From: Planctomycetota bacterium
Lineage (GTDB): Bacteria > Planctomycetota > UBA1135 > GCA-002686595
DNA: 64,000 bases
Assembly: GCA_020638875.1 (NCBI GenBank)
Contig: JACKHS010000006.1
Span: 122,159-186,158 of the forward strand
Direction of reading: 5' to 3'
The translations under genes were made by a program, and so were the position numbers. This document shows, one piece after another, positions 8,714 through 17,383 of this stretch (within the stretch, counting starts at the first letter, position 1; each line of letters opens with the position of its first letter). Below the pieces are notes generated by a model. The model was not told where the DNA came from. It saw only the letters and a program-made list of their open reading frames with translations, and ran no database searches.

Positions 8714-10510
8714 ATGAACCTCTCTCTCACCTCGCGCGCCCTCCTCGGCGCACCGCTGCTCCTGGCCGGCACCGCCGGCGCGCAGACGATCACGCCCGTC
8801 CTGGTCGAGGGGGACACCCTCCCGAACGGCCTCGTCACCTCGATCCTCAACTGCGACGTGAACAACTCCGGCGACTGGCTCGCCGAGGTGGACACGGACA
8901 ACGCCACGCTGACGATCGACAACGCCATCGTCCACAACGGCACGATGATCCACCAGGAGGGGACCGATCTCGGCTTCCCCGTCAGCCTCGGCGGCCAGTA
9001 CGTGTACTGGAGCTTCGTCGACTCGATGGACATCAACGACAACGGCGACCGGCTGATCTCGTTCAACACGCAGGACGTGAACACGCTGACGACCCAGACG
9101 ATCGTGCTGTGGACCAACGGCTCCACGGGCGTCACCTACCCGCTGATGATCCAGGGCGTCACGCCCTGCACGATCACCGGCGAGCCGCTCGGCGCGGTCT
9201 GGAGCTCGATCGCCGAGGTCTGGCAGAACAACAACAACCAGATCGTGGTCGCCGGCCGCTCGGACACCGACGCGGACGACTTCATGGCGGTCCTCACGCA
9301 CGACGGCGCGGGCAACATCCTGAGCCAGGTCGACTTCGTGATGGACAACGTGATCCACAGCACGCAGTACCCGGGCTCGACCGGCACGCACGCCGACACG
9401 GTCCAGACGCTGGGCGTCAGCAAGACGAACTTCGTCATCAACGACGCCGGCCAGAAGCTGTTCTTCGTGGACGACCAGAGCTTCGGCTCGACCGGCACGC
9501 CGGACTACACCGACGTCGACGCGCACTACTACATCGACCTCCAGGAGATCGCCTGGGAGGCCGACATCGCCCCCACCGGCTTCGTGTACAACCACATGTC
9601 GTCGGCCGAGATGGACCTCAACGAGTCCGGCTCCTGGCTCGCGTCGTGGGACGACGACAACCCGGACACCACGCGCGACGGCTTCATCATGATCAACGGC
9701 GCGATCTGGGTGCAGGAAGGCGACGCGGCCATGGTCGGCGGCGGCTTCATCCTGGAGAACGTGATCTCCAACAACGGCGGCTGCCGCCTGAGCGACAACG
9801 GCGACGTCACCTGGACGGCCGAGTGGAACGACCCGGACCAGACCAAGGACAAGGGCCTGTACCGCAACTTCGACCTCCTCGTTCAGGAGGGCGACGTGCT
9901 CAACGGCTTCCCGGTCTCCGACATCAAGAACTCGCAGAGCGGCGACGACATGGCCTGCAGTGACAGCGGCCGCTTCATCCTGAAGGAGCTCGTCATCGAC
10001 GACGGCACCTCCGGCGGCAACGAAGGCCTGTACCTGATCGAAGTGCCGCTGGGCACGGCCTACTGCTTCGGCGACGGCACCGGCTCGGCCTGCCCCTGCG
10101 GCAACAACGGCGCCGCCGGTGAAGGCTGCGCCAACGGCACCGGCGCGGGCGCGATCCTGTCGGCGACGGGCAGCACCTCGCTCTCCGGCGACAACCTGGT
10201 GCTCGCGGCCTCGCAGTGCCCGGTCAACCAGCCCGGCCTGATGTTCCAGGGCGAAGTCGCCACCAACGGCGGCCTCGGCAGCCCCTTCGGCGACGGCCTG
10301 CGCTGCGCCGGCACCAACGTCGTCCGCCTGCAGACGGTGTTCGTCAACGCGAGCGGCGACGCGTCGACCTCGGTCAGCATCTCGACCAAGGGCGGCGTCA
10401 GCCTCGGCGACACCCGCTACTACCAGTTCTGGTACCGCGACCCCGCCGGCTCCGCCTGCGGCGCCTTCTTCAACCTCACCAACGGCCTGGAGATCACCTG
10501 GTCGCTGTAG
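8714..10510 (+). CDS. Large secreted protein with N-terminal beta-repeats and planctomycete C-terminal module
   Basis: A 598-residue exported protein of unknown role. The signal peptide (residues 1-23) ends at GTAGAQ. Residues 24-450 contain repeated units built around DxNNSGDW, DINDNGDR, DLNESGSW and RLSDNGDV, spaced roughly 40-80 residues apart. These suggest a beta-propeller with Asp-box-like turns. Residues 455-598 repeat the cysteine-bearing module of the cupredoxin at 3635-4450: CPCGNNG, GEGCANG, SPFGDGLRCAG, WYRDPAGSACG. Codon use is typical of the chromosome. It is probably a cell-surface or matrix protein. A strong hairpin follows 22 bp after the stop. Confidence 0.75.
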   Translation: MNLSLTSRALLGAPLLLAGTAGAQTITPVLVEGDTLPNGLVTSILNCDVNNSGDWLAEVDTDNATLTIDNAIVHNGTMIHQEGTDLGFPVSLGGQYVYWSFVDSMDINDNGDRLISFNTQDVNTLTTQTIVLWTNGSTGVTYPLMIQGVTPCTITGEPLGAVWSSIAEVWQNNNNQIVVAGRSDTDADDFMAVLTHDGAGNILSQVDFVMDNVIHSTQYPGSTGTHADTVQTLGVSKTNFVINDAGQKLFFVDDQSFGSTGTPDYTDVDAHYYIDLQEIAWEADIAPTGFVYNHMSSAEMDLNESGSWLASWDDDNPDTTRDGFIMINGAIWVQEGDAAMVGGGFILENVISNNGGCRLSDNGDVTWTAEWNDPDQTKDKGLYRNFDLLVQEGDVLNGFPVSDIKNSQSGDDMACSDSGRFILKELVIDDGTSGGNEGLYLIEVPLGTAYCFGDGTGSACPCGNNGAAGEGCANGTGAGAILSATGSTSLSGDNLVLAASQCPVNQPGLMFQGEVATNGGLGSPFGDGLRCAGTNVVRLQTVFVNASGDASTSVSISTKGGVSLGDTRYYQFWYRDPAGSACGAFFNLTNGLEITWSL

Positions 10511-10532
10511 AGCTCGATCCTCGGGAACCTGC

Positions 10533-10566
10533 GCGGGGGGCGTCGCCGAACGGCGGCGCCCCCCGC
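10533..10566 (+). terminator. Strong GC hairpin after the secreted-protein gene
   Basis: A 10-bp perfect stem (GCGGGGGGCG with CGCCCCCCGC) and an inner CGCCG/CGGCG stem lie 22 bp downstream of the stop at 10510. No T-run follows. The next plus-strand gene begins 62 bp later, so this hairpin probably separates the two units. Confidence 0.65.
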
Positions 10567-10628
10567 CTGCTTGCGGACGGCGCGTCGCGCGGCCCGCGCC
10601 CCGCGCCGGCGAGTAGGATGAGGCAGCC

Positions 10629-11855
10629 ATGCGATCCGCCGAGCCGCTCCCCATCCAGCGCCTGCAAGCCGCCGACCGGCTGCTGGGCCCGCTGGTGCTC
10701 GCGGCGCTGCAACCTTGGCGCCTGTGGCGGCGCCTGCGCCCGCGGCGGCCAGCAGCGCGCGTCGAACGCGTGCTGCTGGTCAAGTTCTGGGGTCTCGGCA
10801 GCCTGCAGTTGCTCACGCCCGCGGTGCACGCCCTGCGCACCGCGCACCCCGGCGCCCGGCTCGAGCTGCTGACGCTCAGCGAGAACGGCGACTTCGCGGC
10901 CGGCCTGGAGGGCATCGACGAGGTCCTGCGCCTCGACGTGCGCTGCGCGGGCTGGGGCCAGGTGTCCCTGCGCATCCTGCGGTTGCTCCTCGAGCTGCGG
11001 GACCGACGCTACGACCTCTGCTACGACTTCGAGTTCTTCACGCGCTTCTCGGCCTTCGTGACCTGGGTGGTCGGCGCGCCGCGTAGCGCGGGCTTCCACG
11101 CGCCGAGCGTCTGGCGCGGCTCGCTGCACACGCGCGAGGTGACCTTCAACCGCTACTGGCACGTGGCGCGCAACTTCCGCGCGCTCGCGGGCGACGACTC
11201 CGAGGTGAGCCGCGAGGAGCTCGCGCCGTACCGCGTGCTCCCCGCCGACCGCGAGGCCCTCGCGCGGCGGCTCGGCGCTACGGGCCCCTACGTCGTCGTC
11301 AACGTGAACGCGGGGCGCCTCTCGCTCGAGCGCCGCTGGCCGCGCGAGCGCTTCGCCGAGGTCGCCCGCCGCGTGCTCGCGCGCACGGACCGCAACGTCG
11401 TGCTCGTGGGCAGCGCCGGCGAGCGCGACTACGTGGGCGAGGTCACGCGCGCGCTCGGCGCCGACGAGCCGCGGGTGCGCGACCTGTGCGGCCAGCTCAC
11501 GATGGGCGAGCTGACGGCGTTGCTGGCCGGCGCCGACCTCGTGCTCAGCAACGACTCGGGCCCGATGCACCTCGCCGCCGCGCTCGGCGCGCCGACGCTC
11601 GGGCTGTTCGGGCCGGAGACGCCGCTCATGTACGCGCCGCTCGGTCCGCGCGCGCGGGCGCTCTACCGCCCGACGGTGTGCAGCCCGTGCATCAACGTGC
11701 ACGCCAACAAGGTCGCCAACTGCATCCACGGCCGCCCCGAGTGCCTGATGAACCTCGGCGTCGAAGAGGTCTGGGACGCGGTCGCCGCGGAGCTCGCCGA
11801 GGGCGCCCCGCTCTACGCCTTCCGGCCGCGCTCGCTCGGTCTGGGAGATCGCTGA
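10629..11855 (+). CDS. Glycosyltransferase family 9 (heptosyltransferase-like)
   Basis: A 408-residue GT-B fold enzyme of family GT9, which transfers heptose or a related sugar from an ADP-sugar during outer-membrane glycolipid or surface-glycan synthesis at the inner face of the membrane. The N-terminal Rossmann half begins with VLLVKFWGLGSLQLLTPAVHALR (residues about 50-72). The donor-binding half carries the family signature LSNDSGPMHLAAALGAP and LGLFGPETPLMYAPLG (about residues 305-345). The acceptor is unknown. The radical SAM gene starts 11 bp downstream with its ribosome site over this stop codon, so the two are co-translated and probably modify the same surface molecule. Confidence 0.85.
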   Translation: MRSAEPLPIQRLQAADRLLGPLVLAALQPWRLWRRLRPRRPAARVERVLLVKFWGLGSLQLLTPAVHALRTAHPGARLELLTLSENGDFAAGLEGIDEVLRLDVRCAGWGQVSLRILRLLLELRDRRYDLCYDFEFFTRFSAFVTWVVGAPRSAGFHAPSVWRGSLHTREVTFNRYWHVARNFRALAGDDSEVSREELAPYRVLPADREALARRLGATGPYVVVNVNAGRLSLERRWPRERFAEVARRVLARTDRNVVLVGSAGERDYVGEVTRALGADEPRVRDLCGQLTMGELTALLAGADLVLSNDSGPMHLAAALGAPTLGLFGPETPLMYAPLGPRARALYRPTVCSPCINVHANKVANCIHGRPECLMNLGVEEVWDAVAAELAEGAPLYAFRPRSLGLGDR

Positions 11856-11866
11856 GGAGTCCGCGC

Positions 11867-13246
11867 GTGCGAGTGCTGCTGCTCAACCCGCCCGGCCGGG
11901 GCGTCTACATCCGCGACTACTTCTGCTCGAAGACGACGAAGTCGAACTACCTGTTCCACCCGGTCGACCTCGTCGTGCTCTCCGGCACGCTGGCGAGCGA
12001 GCACGAGGTCGCCGTGCTCGACTGCATGGCGGAGGGCCTCGCGCCGCGGGACGCGCGGCGCCGCATCGACGCGCTCGACCCCGCGGTCGTGGTGAGCCTG
12101 GTCGGTTCGGTGTCGTGGGACGAGGACCGCGCGTTCCTGGCCGAGCTCGCCGCGTCGGGCCGGCGGGTGCTCGCGATCGGCGACGTGCTGCACGAGGACG
12201 CGGTGCGGCGGCTCGCCGAGGAGCCGTGGCTCGAGGCCGCGCTCGACGACTTCGCGAACGAGGACGCGCTGCGGCTCCTGCGCGGCGCGACGGACGAGGT
12301 CACCAACGCGACCTTCCGCGCGCCGGACGGCTCGATCGTCGTGCGCGACGCGCCGCGCGGCGCGCGCGAGTTCCGCGTCCCGCGGCCGCGCCACGAGCTG
12401 TTCCCGCGCCGCGGCTACCGCTTCTCCTTCGCGCGCACGACGCCCTTCGCGACGGTCCTGACCGACTACGGCTGCCCTTACCCGTGCACGTTCTGCGTGA
12501 TCGGGACGCTCGGCTTCCGCACGCGCCCGGTCGCGGACGTGCTCGAGGAGCTGGACGCGCTGCGCGCCGACGGCGTGCGCGAGGTCTTCTTCATGGACCA
12601 GACGTTCGGCGTGCGGCGCGAGCGCGCGCTCGAACTCTGCGCGGCGCTGGAAGCGCGCGGCGACCTGTCGTGGACGGCCTTCACGCGGCCCGACCGCGCG
12701 GACGACGCGCTGCTCGCCGCGATGGCCCGCGCAGGGTGTCACACGCTGATCCTGGGCGTCGAGAGCGCCAGCGACGAGCTGCTCGCCCGCTACCGCAAGG
12801 GCTACACGGCCGACGCGGTCGTCGGCGCGTTCGAGCGCGCGCGGCGCCACGGCCTGCGCACCGTGGGCACGTTCATCGTCGGCCTGCCGGAGGAGAGCGC
12901 GGCCTCGCTGGAGGCCACGCTCGAGCTCGCGCTGGCGCTCGAGATGGACTTCATGAGCCTGAACGTCGCCGTGCCGCGCTTCGGGACGCCGTTCCGCACC
13001 GAGGCGCTGGCGCTCGGGCTCGCGCGGCCCGAGGAGCTCGTCATGGACCAGGGCGGCGCTTCCGCGACGTTGCCCACGCACACGCTCGATCGCGCCGAGA
13101 TGCTGCGGCTCAAGCGACGCATGGTGCGCCGCTTCTACCTGCGCCCGAGCTACCTGTGGCGCCGGCTGCGCGGCGTGCGCGGGTTGGGCGAGCTCGGGCG
13201 TCAGCTCGGCGAGGGTTGGGCGCTCGTGCGCCGCAACCTCACTTGA
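11867..13246 (+). CDS. B12-binding-domain radical SAM protein
   Basis: A 459-residue enzyme with an N-terminal cobalamin-binding-type Rossmann domain (VRVLLLNPPGRGVYIRDYF start) and a radical SAM barrel. The cluster motif is CPYPCTFC near residues 203-210, followed by a conserved GVESASDELLARYRKGY segment. Such proteins methylate or rearrange unactivated carbons in lipids, cofactors or antibiotics. I chose the GTG at 11867 because GAGGAG lies seven bases upstream, although the frame is open further left. It is coupled to the GT9 gene, which suggests a role in making a surface lipid or glycan. The last 8 bp overlap the end of the opposing hydrolase gene. Confidence 0.85.
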   Translation: MRVLLLNPPGRGVYIRDYFCSKTTKSNYLFHPVDLVVLSGTLASEHEVAVLDCMAEGLAPRDARRRIDALDPAVVVSLVGSVSWDEDRAFLAELAASGRRVLAIGDVLHEDAVRRLAEEPWLEAALDDFANEDALRLLRGATDEVTNATFRAPDGSIVVRDAPRGAREFRVPRPRHELFPRRGYRFSFARTTPFATVLTDYGCPYPCTFCVIGTLGFRTRPVADVLEELDALRADGVREVFFMDQTFGVRRERALELCAALEARGDLSWTAFTRPDRADDALLAAMARAGCHTLILGVESASDELLARYRKGYTADAVVGAFERARRHGLRTVGTFIVGLPEESAASLEATLELALALEMDFMSLNVAVPRFGTPFRTEALALGLARPEELVMDQGGASATLPTHTLDRAEMLRLKRRMVRRFYLRPSYLWRRLRGVRGLGELGRQLGEGWALVRRNLT

Positions 13247-14585
13247 CGACGACCTCCGCGACGGGGAGGAACGTGCGGTCGAAGCGCTCGGCGAACTCCG
13301 CGAGCAAGAGCGCCTTGTCGGCCTTCGGCCGGCGCACGACCTTCTTGCCGTCCTTCACGACGGTGAAGGGCTTGCCCTCCTCGTACGCATCGGCGGGCAG
13401 CAACAGGCGGAAGCGCGCGATGCCGCGGCTCGTCGTGACCTCGGCCGCGCCGACGCCGGCGAAGCGCGCCTCGAGCCGCGCGGTGTGCGCGTCGGCCTGC
13501 TCCTGGATGATGACGCGCTGTTCGTCGTGGGTCGCCTGCTTCCAGCGCGCGGTGAGCGGGACGTCGAACTCCTCGGCCACCGGCTTCTTCGTCTCGAGCA
13601 CCTCGACCCACGCCGCGCGCCCCTCGCCCGGGCGCGCCACGCAGCGCACGACACGCTCGGGGAACGGCGCGCGCCGAGCCGCGCCGAAGAACGCGCGCCA
13701 GTCCACCGCGCTCATGCGGAACGAGTGCCCCAGGCCTTCCTGCAGGAAGAAGCGCGCGTCCGATGCGCCGAGCGCCTCCAGGCGGTCGAACGCGTAGCGC
13801 AGGTTGAAGACCATCCCCGGGTCGTCGTCGGCCCCCTGCAGGTCGCGAATGGGCAGGTCGACGACGTTCTCGAGGTAGCGCAGGTTGTTCTGCCCGAGCC
13901 GGTGCTGGACGCGCGGGCTGCCGATCATCGGCGCGAGGCCGGCGAGCAGGCCCGGGTGGCGCAGGGCGAGGTCCCACGCGAGGTGCCCGCCGCGCGACAC
14001 GCCGGTGGCGAAGACGCGCTCCTCGTCGACGTTGAACTCCAGGCGCGCCCAGCGCAGCGCGGCGAGCGCGGCCTGGCGCTCGCGCTCGGAGAACTCGTAG
14101 CCCGCGTTCTTGCCGGTCTCGCTGGGCGCCACGACGAGGACGCCGAGCGCGGGCGCGACGCCGCGCCACAGGTCGATCATCTGCGCCCCGTCGCCGCCGG
14201 TGCCGTGGAAGGCGAGCAGGAGCGGCGCGGGGTGCGCCGGGTCGTAGGCCTCGGGCACCAGCAGGTGCAGCGGCGTGCGCTCGCGGGCCTCGCCCACCCG
14301 CAACTCGACCGTCTCGACGCGCGCGCCCGGCTCGGCGGCGGCGAAGGTGCCGAAGTCGCGCATGGCCGCGAGCCACGCCTCCAGGTCGACCGAGGCGTCG
14401 GCGGCCAGCTCGCGCGCGCGCTCCGCCCGCGCGGCGGGCGTCTCGAGCCGAACGAGGGCGGCGAGCTCCGCCGCGGGGTCGAGCTCGGTGACCGGCGCGA
14501 CGAGCGCGAGGGTGGCGAGTAGAGCGAGCGACATGAGCAGCGCGTCCCGTCGGCGGGAGGTGCGACACCTCCCGGGGTCACTCAT
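13239..14585 (-). CDS. Secreted alpha/beta-hydrolase (prolyl-oligopeptidase/depolymerase type)
   Basis: A 448-residue exported esterase- or peptidase-like enzyme. From the ATG at 14585 it has a basic n-region (RTSRRR) and a hydrophobic core (LLMSLALLATLALVAPV), so a signal peptide; a start at 14534 is also possible. The oxyanion-hole segment is LLLAFHGTGGDG. The nucleophile elbow is GVSRGGHLAWDLALRHPG, and a C-terminal GLGHSFR may supply the catalytic His. Substrate is not predictable. Its stop overlaps the convergent radical SAM gene by 8 bp, with no room for a terminator between them. Confidence 0.75.
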   Translation of the reverse strand: MSDPGRCRTSRRRDALLMSLALLATLALVAPVTELDPAAELAALVRLETPAARAERARELAADASVDLEAWLAAMRDFGTFAAAEPGARVETVELRVGEARERTPLHLLVPEAYDPAHPAPLLLAFHGTGGDGAQMIDLWRGVAPALGVLVVAPSETGKNAGYEFSERERQAALAALRWARLEFNVDEERVFATGVSRGGHLAWDLALRHPGLLAGLAPMIGSPRVQHRLGQNNLRYLENVVDLPIRDLQGADDDPGMVFNLRYAFDRLEALGASDARFFLQEGLGHSFRMSAVDWRAFFGAARRAPFPERVVRCVARPGEGRAAWVEVLETKKPVAEEFDVPLTARWKQATHDEQRVIIQEQADAHTARLEARFAGVGAAEVTTSRGIARFRLLLPADAYEEGKPFTVVKDGKKVVRRPKADKALLLAEFAERFDRTFLPVAEVVVK

Positions 14586-14848
14586 CCTAGTCACAGTCCC
14601 CGCGCTCGTAACACGCAGGAGCGCACGGTCGCGGGTTCGCGCTCGCCCGACGCTTCGCGCCGCCCGCGCAGCTCGCCCCATCCCGAGCAGAGAGTCTGCA
14701 GTGACGCGACGAGAGCGTTCAGGCGGAGCGCCGGCGTCACCGATAGCGGACGAGCCTCGAGGATGGACGACGCGAGCCTGGGCGGCCAGGCGTCGGACAT
14801 GCCGCGGGGCCGTAGCACACACCGCGAGAGTCCCTGGCCCCCACAGCC

Positions 14849-16696
14849 ATGAGCACCGAATCGAACAAGGAGACCGAGATGGTCGACGAGCCCACCACCA
14901 CCAGCGAGCGCAACTCGATGATGCAGTCCGGCGCCGAGCAGTCGTTCGCCGAGCTGCAACAGCAGCTCACGGACTCTCGCGAACAGCTGTCGAAGTTCGA
15001 AGCGATCGCCGAGAACGCGCCGGTCAACATCATGTTGGCCGACAAGGACCGGAAGATCGTCTACATGAACCCGCGCTCGCGGAAGACGCTGGCCCAGATC
15101 GAGCACTTGCTGCCCTGCAAGGTCGACGAGGCGGTCGGGCAGTCGATCGACATCTTCCACAAGAACGCGCCGCGCGTCGCGAAGATCGTCGCCGACCCGG
15201 CCAACCTGCCGCACGAGGCGGTCATCGGCATCGCGGACGAGCGCCTGCAACTGCGCGCCGACGCCACCTACGACGCGAACGGCGAGTACGCGGGCCCGGT
15301 GGTCACGTGGGAGCTGATCACCCAGAAGCTCAAGGTCGAGCGCGAGATGGCGCGCATCAACTCGATGATGGAGAACGCGCCGACGAACATCATGTTCGCG
15401 GACAAGGACCTCACGATCCGCTACCAGAACCCCGCGTCGCAGCGCACGCTCACGTCCCTCGAGCACCTGCTGCCCTGTCACGCGGACCAGGTCGTCGGCC
15501 AGTCGATCGACATCTTCCACAAGACGCCCGAGAAGCAGCGCAAGATCCTCGGCGACCCGGCCAACCTGCCGCACCGCGCGAACATCCAGCTCGGCGACGA
15601 CACGCTGGACCTGTTGGTCAGCCCGATCTACGACGACAAGGGCAACTTCATGGGCCCGATGGTCACCTGGGAGGTGATCACCGAGAAGCTGCGCGTCGAG
15701 CGCGAGATCGCCGAGGCGAACGAGCGCGAGCGCCACGCCGCCGAGGAGCTGCAGGCCAAGGTCGGCCAGATCCTCGACGTCGTCAACGCCGCCGCCGCGG
15801 GCGACCTGACGAAGGCCGTCACCGTCGCGGGCAACGACGCGATCGGTCAGCTCGGCGAAGCGCTCGAGGTCTTCCTGACCAACCTGCGCGACAGCATCCG
15901 CACCATCAGCTCGAACGCGAGCGCGCTGGCCGCCTCCGCCGAGGAGCTGACGGCCGTCAGCGAGACCATGGGTCACGCGGCGAACGACACGTCCAACAAG
16001 GCGACGGTCGTCTCCGCGGCCGCCGAGGAGGTCAACCAGAACGTGCAGACGGTCGCCACCGCGACGCAGGAGCTCGACGCCTCCGTGAAGGAGATCGCCA
16101 AGCACGCGACCGAGGCCGCGCACGTCGGCTGCGAGGCCGTCAAGGTGGCCGAGACCACCAACCACACCATCACCAAGCTCGGCGACTCGAGCGCGGAGGT
16201 CGGTCAGGTCATCAAGGTCATCACCTCGATCGCCCAGCAGACGAACCTCCTGGCCCTCAACGCCACCATCGAGGCGGCTCGCGCCGGCGAGGCCGGCAAG
16301 GGCTTCGCCGTGGTCGCGAACGAGGTCAAGGAGCTGGCCAAGGAGACCGCCAAGGCCACCGAGGACATCAGCCGCAAGATCGAAGCGATCCAGAACGACA
16401 CCAACGGCGCCGTTCAGGCCATCGGCGAGATCAGCCAGATCATCAACCGCATCAACGACCTGCAGACGGCCATCGCCTCCTCCGTCGAGGAGCAGTCGGC
16501 GACGACCAACGAGATCACGCGCAGCGTCACCGAGGCGGCCCGCGGTTCGGGCGAGATCGCCGAGAACATCTCGGAGGTCGCCACCACGGCCGAGAACTCG
16601 ACGGCCGGCGCGGCCGACACGAAGAACTCGGCGGACGAACTCTCGCGCATGGCCAACGAGCTGCAACTGCTCACGAGCCGCTTCACCTACGAGTGA
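14849..16696 (+). CDS. Soluble methyl-accepting chemotaxis protein with two PAS domains
   Basis: A 615-residue cytoplasmic chemoreceptor that would signal to CheA/CheW. Residues 45-165 and 168-290 are two near-duplicate PAS domains (both with ENAPxNIM, ADKD, HLLPC, VGQSIDIFHK and DPANLPH). Each keeps a Cys in LLPC and a His in IFHK, candidate ligands for a cofactor. A short HAMP-like stretch (LDVVNAAAAGDLTKAV) leads to the methyl-accepting coiled coil. Its hairpin tip carries QQTNLLALNATIEAARAGEAGKGFAVVANEVK (about residues 463-495). There is no transmembrane segment or periplasmic domain, so it senses an internal signal. No che genes are nearby. A terminator follows. Confidence 0.92.
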   Translation: MSTESNKETEMVDEPTTTSERNSMMQSGAEQSFAELQQQLTDSREQLSKFEAIAENAPVNIMLADKDRKIVYMNPRSRKTLAQIEHLLPCKVDEAVGQSIDIFHKNAPRVAKIVADPANLPHEAVIGIADERLQLRADATYDANGEYAGPVVTWELITQKLKVEREMARINSMMENAPTNIMFADKDLTIRYQNPASQRTLTSLEHLLPCHADQVVGQSIDIFHKTPEKQRKILGDPANLPHRANIQLGDDTLDLLVSPIYDDKGNFMGPMVTWEVITEKLRVEREIAEANERERHAAEELQAKVGQILDVVNAAAAGDLTKAVTVAGNDAIGQLGEALEVFLTNLRDSIRTISSNASALAASAEELTAVSETMGHAANDTSNKATVVSAAAEEVNQNVQTVATATQELDASVKEIAKHATEAAHVGCEAVKVAETTNHTITKLGDSSAEVGQVIKVITSIAQQTNLLALNATIEAARAGEAGKGFAVVANEVKELAKETAKATEDISRKIEAIQNDTNGAVQAIGEISQIINRINDLQTAIASSVEEQSATTNEITRSVTEAARGSGEIAENISEVATTAENSTAGAADTKNSADELSRMANELQLLTSRFTYE

Positions 16697-16727
16697 CCCC
16701 CAGGGGCCTCGCCCCACCCCACTCGCG

Positions 16728-16767
16728 CGCGCGCCGCGGACCCACCAGGGCCGCGGCGCGCGTCTTT
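16728..16767. terminator. Rho-independent-like terminator after the chemoreceptor gene
   Basis: A 12-bp perfect stem (16728-16739 with 16751-16762) and an 11-base loop are followed by TCTTTC on the plus strand, the best T-rich tail of any hairpin here. It lies 31 bp past the chemoreceptor stop and faces the opposing SRPBCC gene, so it may work for both. Confidence 0.75.
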
Positions 16768-16779
16768 CGTCACGCGTCG

Positions 16780-17328
16780 CTACGGAACGGGCACGTGCTC
16801 CGGCGCGGCGCCCTGCGGGCCGGTCTGGCCGGCGAGCAGGAGCAGCACGCTGTCCAAGGCCATGTGCGGGTCCATGACCTTCTTGACCAGGAAGCGCTGC
16901 AGCGGGTTGTTCACCCAGGAGTCCTCGACGATGGTCACGCGCGTGCCGCCTTCGACGGGCTCCAGCGTCCACGTCCAGGTGCCGCCCCAGCCCATGCCGT
17001 CGCCGACGATCTCGGTCTTGAAGCGCGAGGGCTCGACGCTCTCGACGATCGTGAGCGGGAGCCGCCCGAACTTCGTGTGCTGCACGTAGACCGTGCGGCC
17101 GTCGGCCGCCTGCGTCACCTCGCAGCTCTCGACCATCGAGCTCCAGGCCACCTGCCCTTCGAGATCGGCGACCAGCGGCCAGACTTCCTCGGGCGGCGCC
17201 GCGAGCGTGATGCGACTCGACTGCGCGCCCTCGCGCGGCACGCCGCTGCCCACGAACCACGCCACCGCGAGCAGCGCGATCACGATCAACAGCAGACCGC
17301 CGCAACCGAACGTCAGGACCTTCTTCAT
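16780..17328 (-). CDS. SRPBCC (START/polyketide-cyclase-like) protein with N-terminal anchor
   Basis: A 182-residue protein with one N-terminal transmembrane or signal helix (residues 9-28). A helix-grip domain follows with the usual SRPBCC spacing: TLAAPPEEVWPLVADLEGQVAW near the start, WTWTLEPVEGGTRVTI in the middle and a long C-terminal helix. Such domains bind hydrophobic ligands. No pathway can be named. The start is well supported by GGAGGAGAGG just upstream of the ATG. It lies 55 bp downstream of mnmH on the same strand. Confidence 0.75.
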   Translation of the reverse strand: MKKVLTFGCGGLLLIVIALLAVAWFVGSGVPREGAQSSRITLAAPPEEVWPLVADLEGQVAWSSMVESCEVTQAADGRTVYVQHTKFGRLPLTIVESVEPSRFKTEIVGDGMGWGGTWTWTLEPVEGGTRVTIVEDSWVNNPLQRFLVKKVMDPHMALDSVLLLLAGQTGPQGAAPEHVPVP

Positions 17329-17383
17329 CGCCTCTCCTCCGCGCTCCGCGGGGGCGCGTTCCGTGTCGTGCGTCGCGCCCGGG

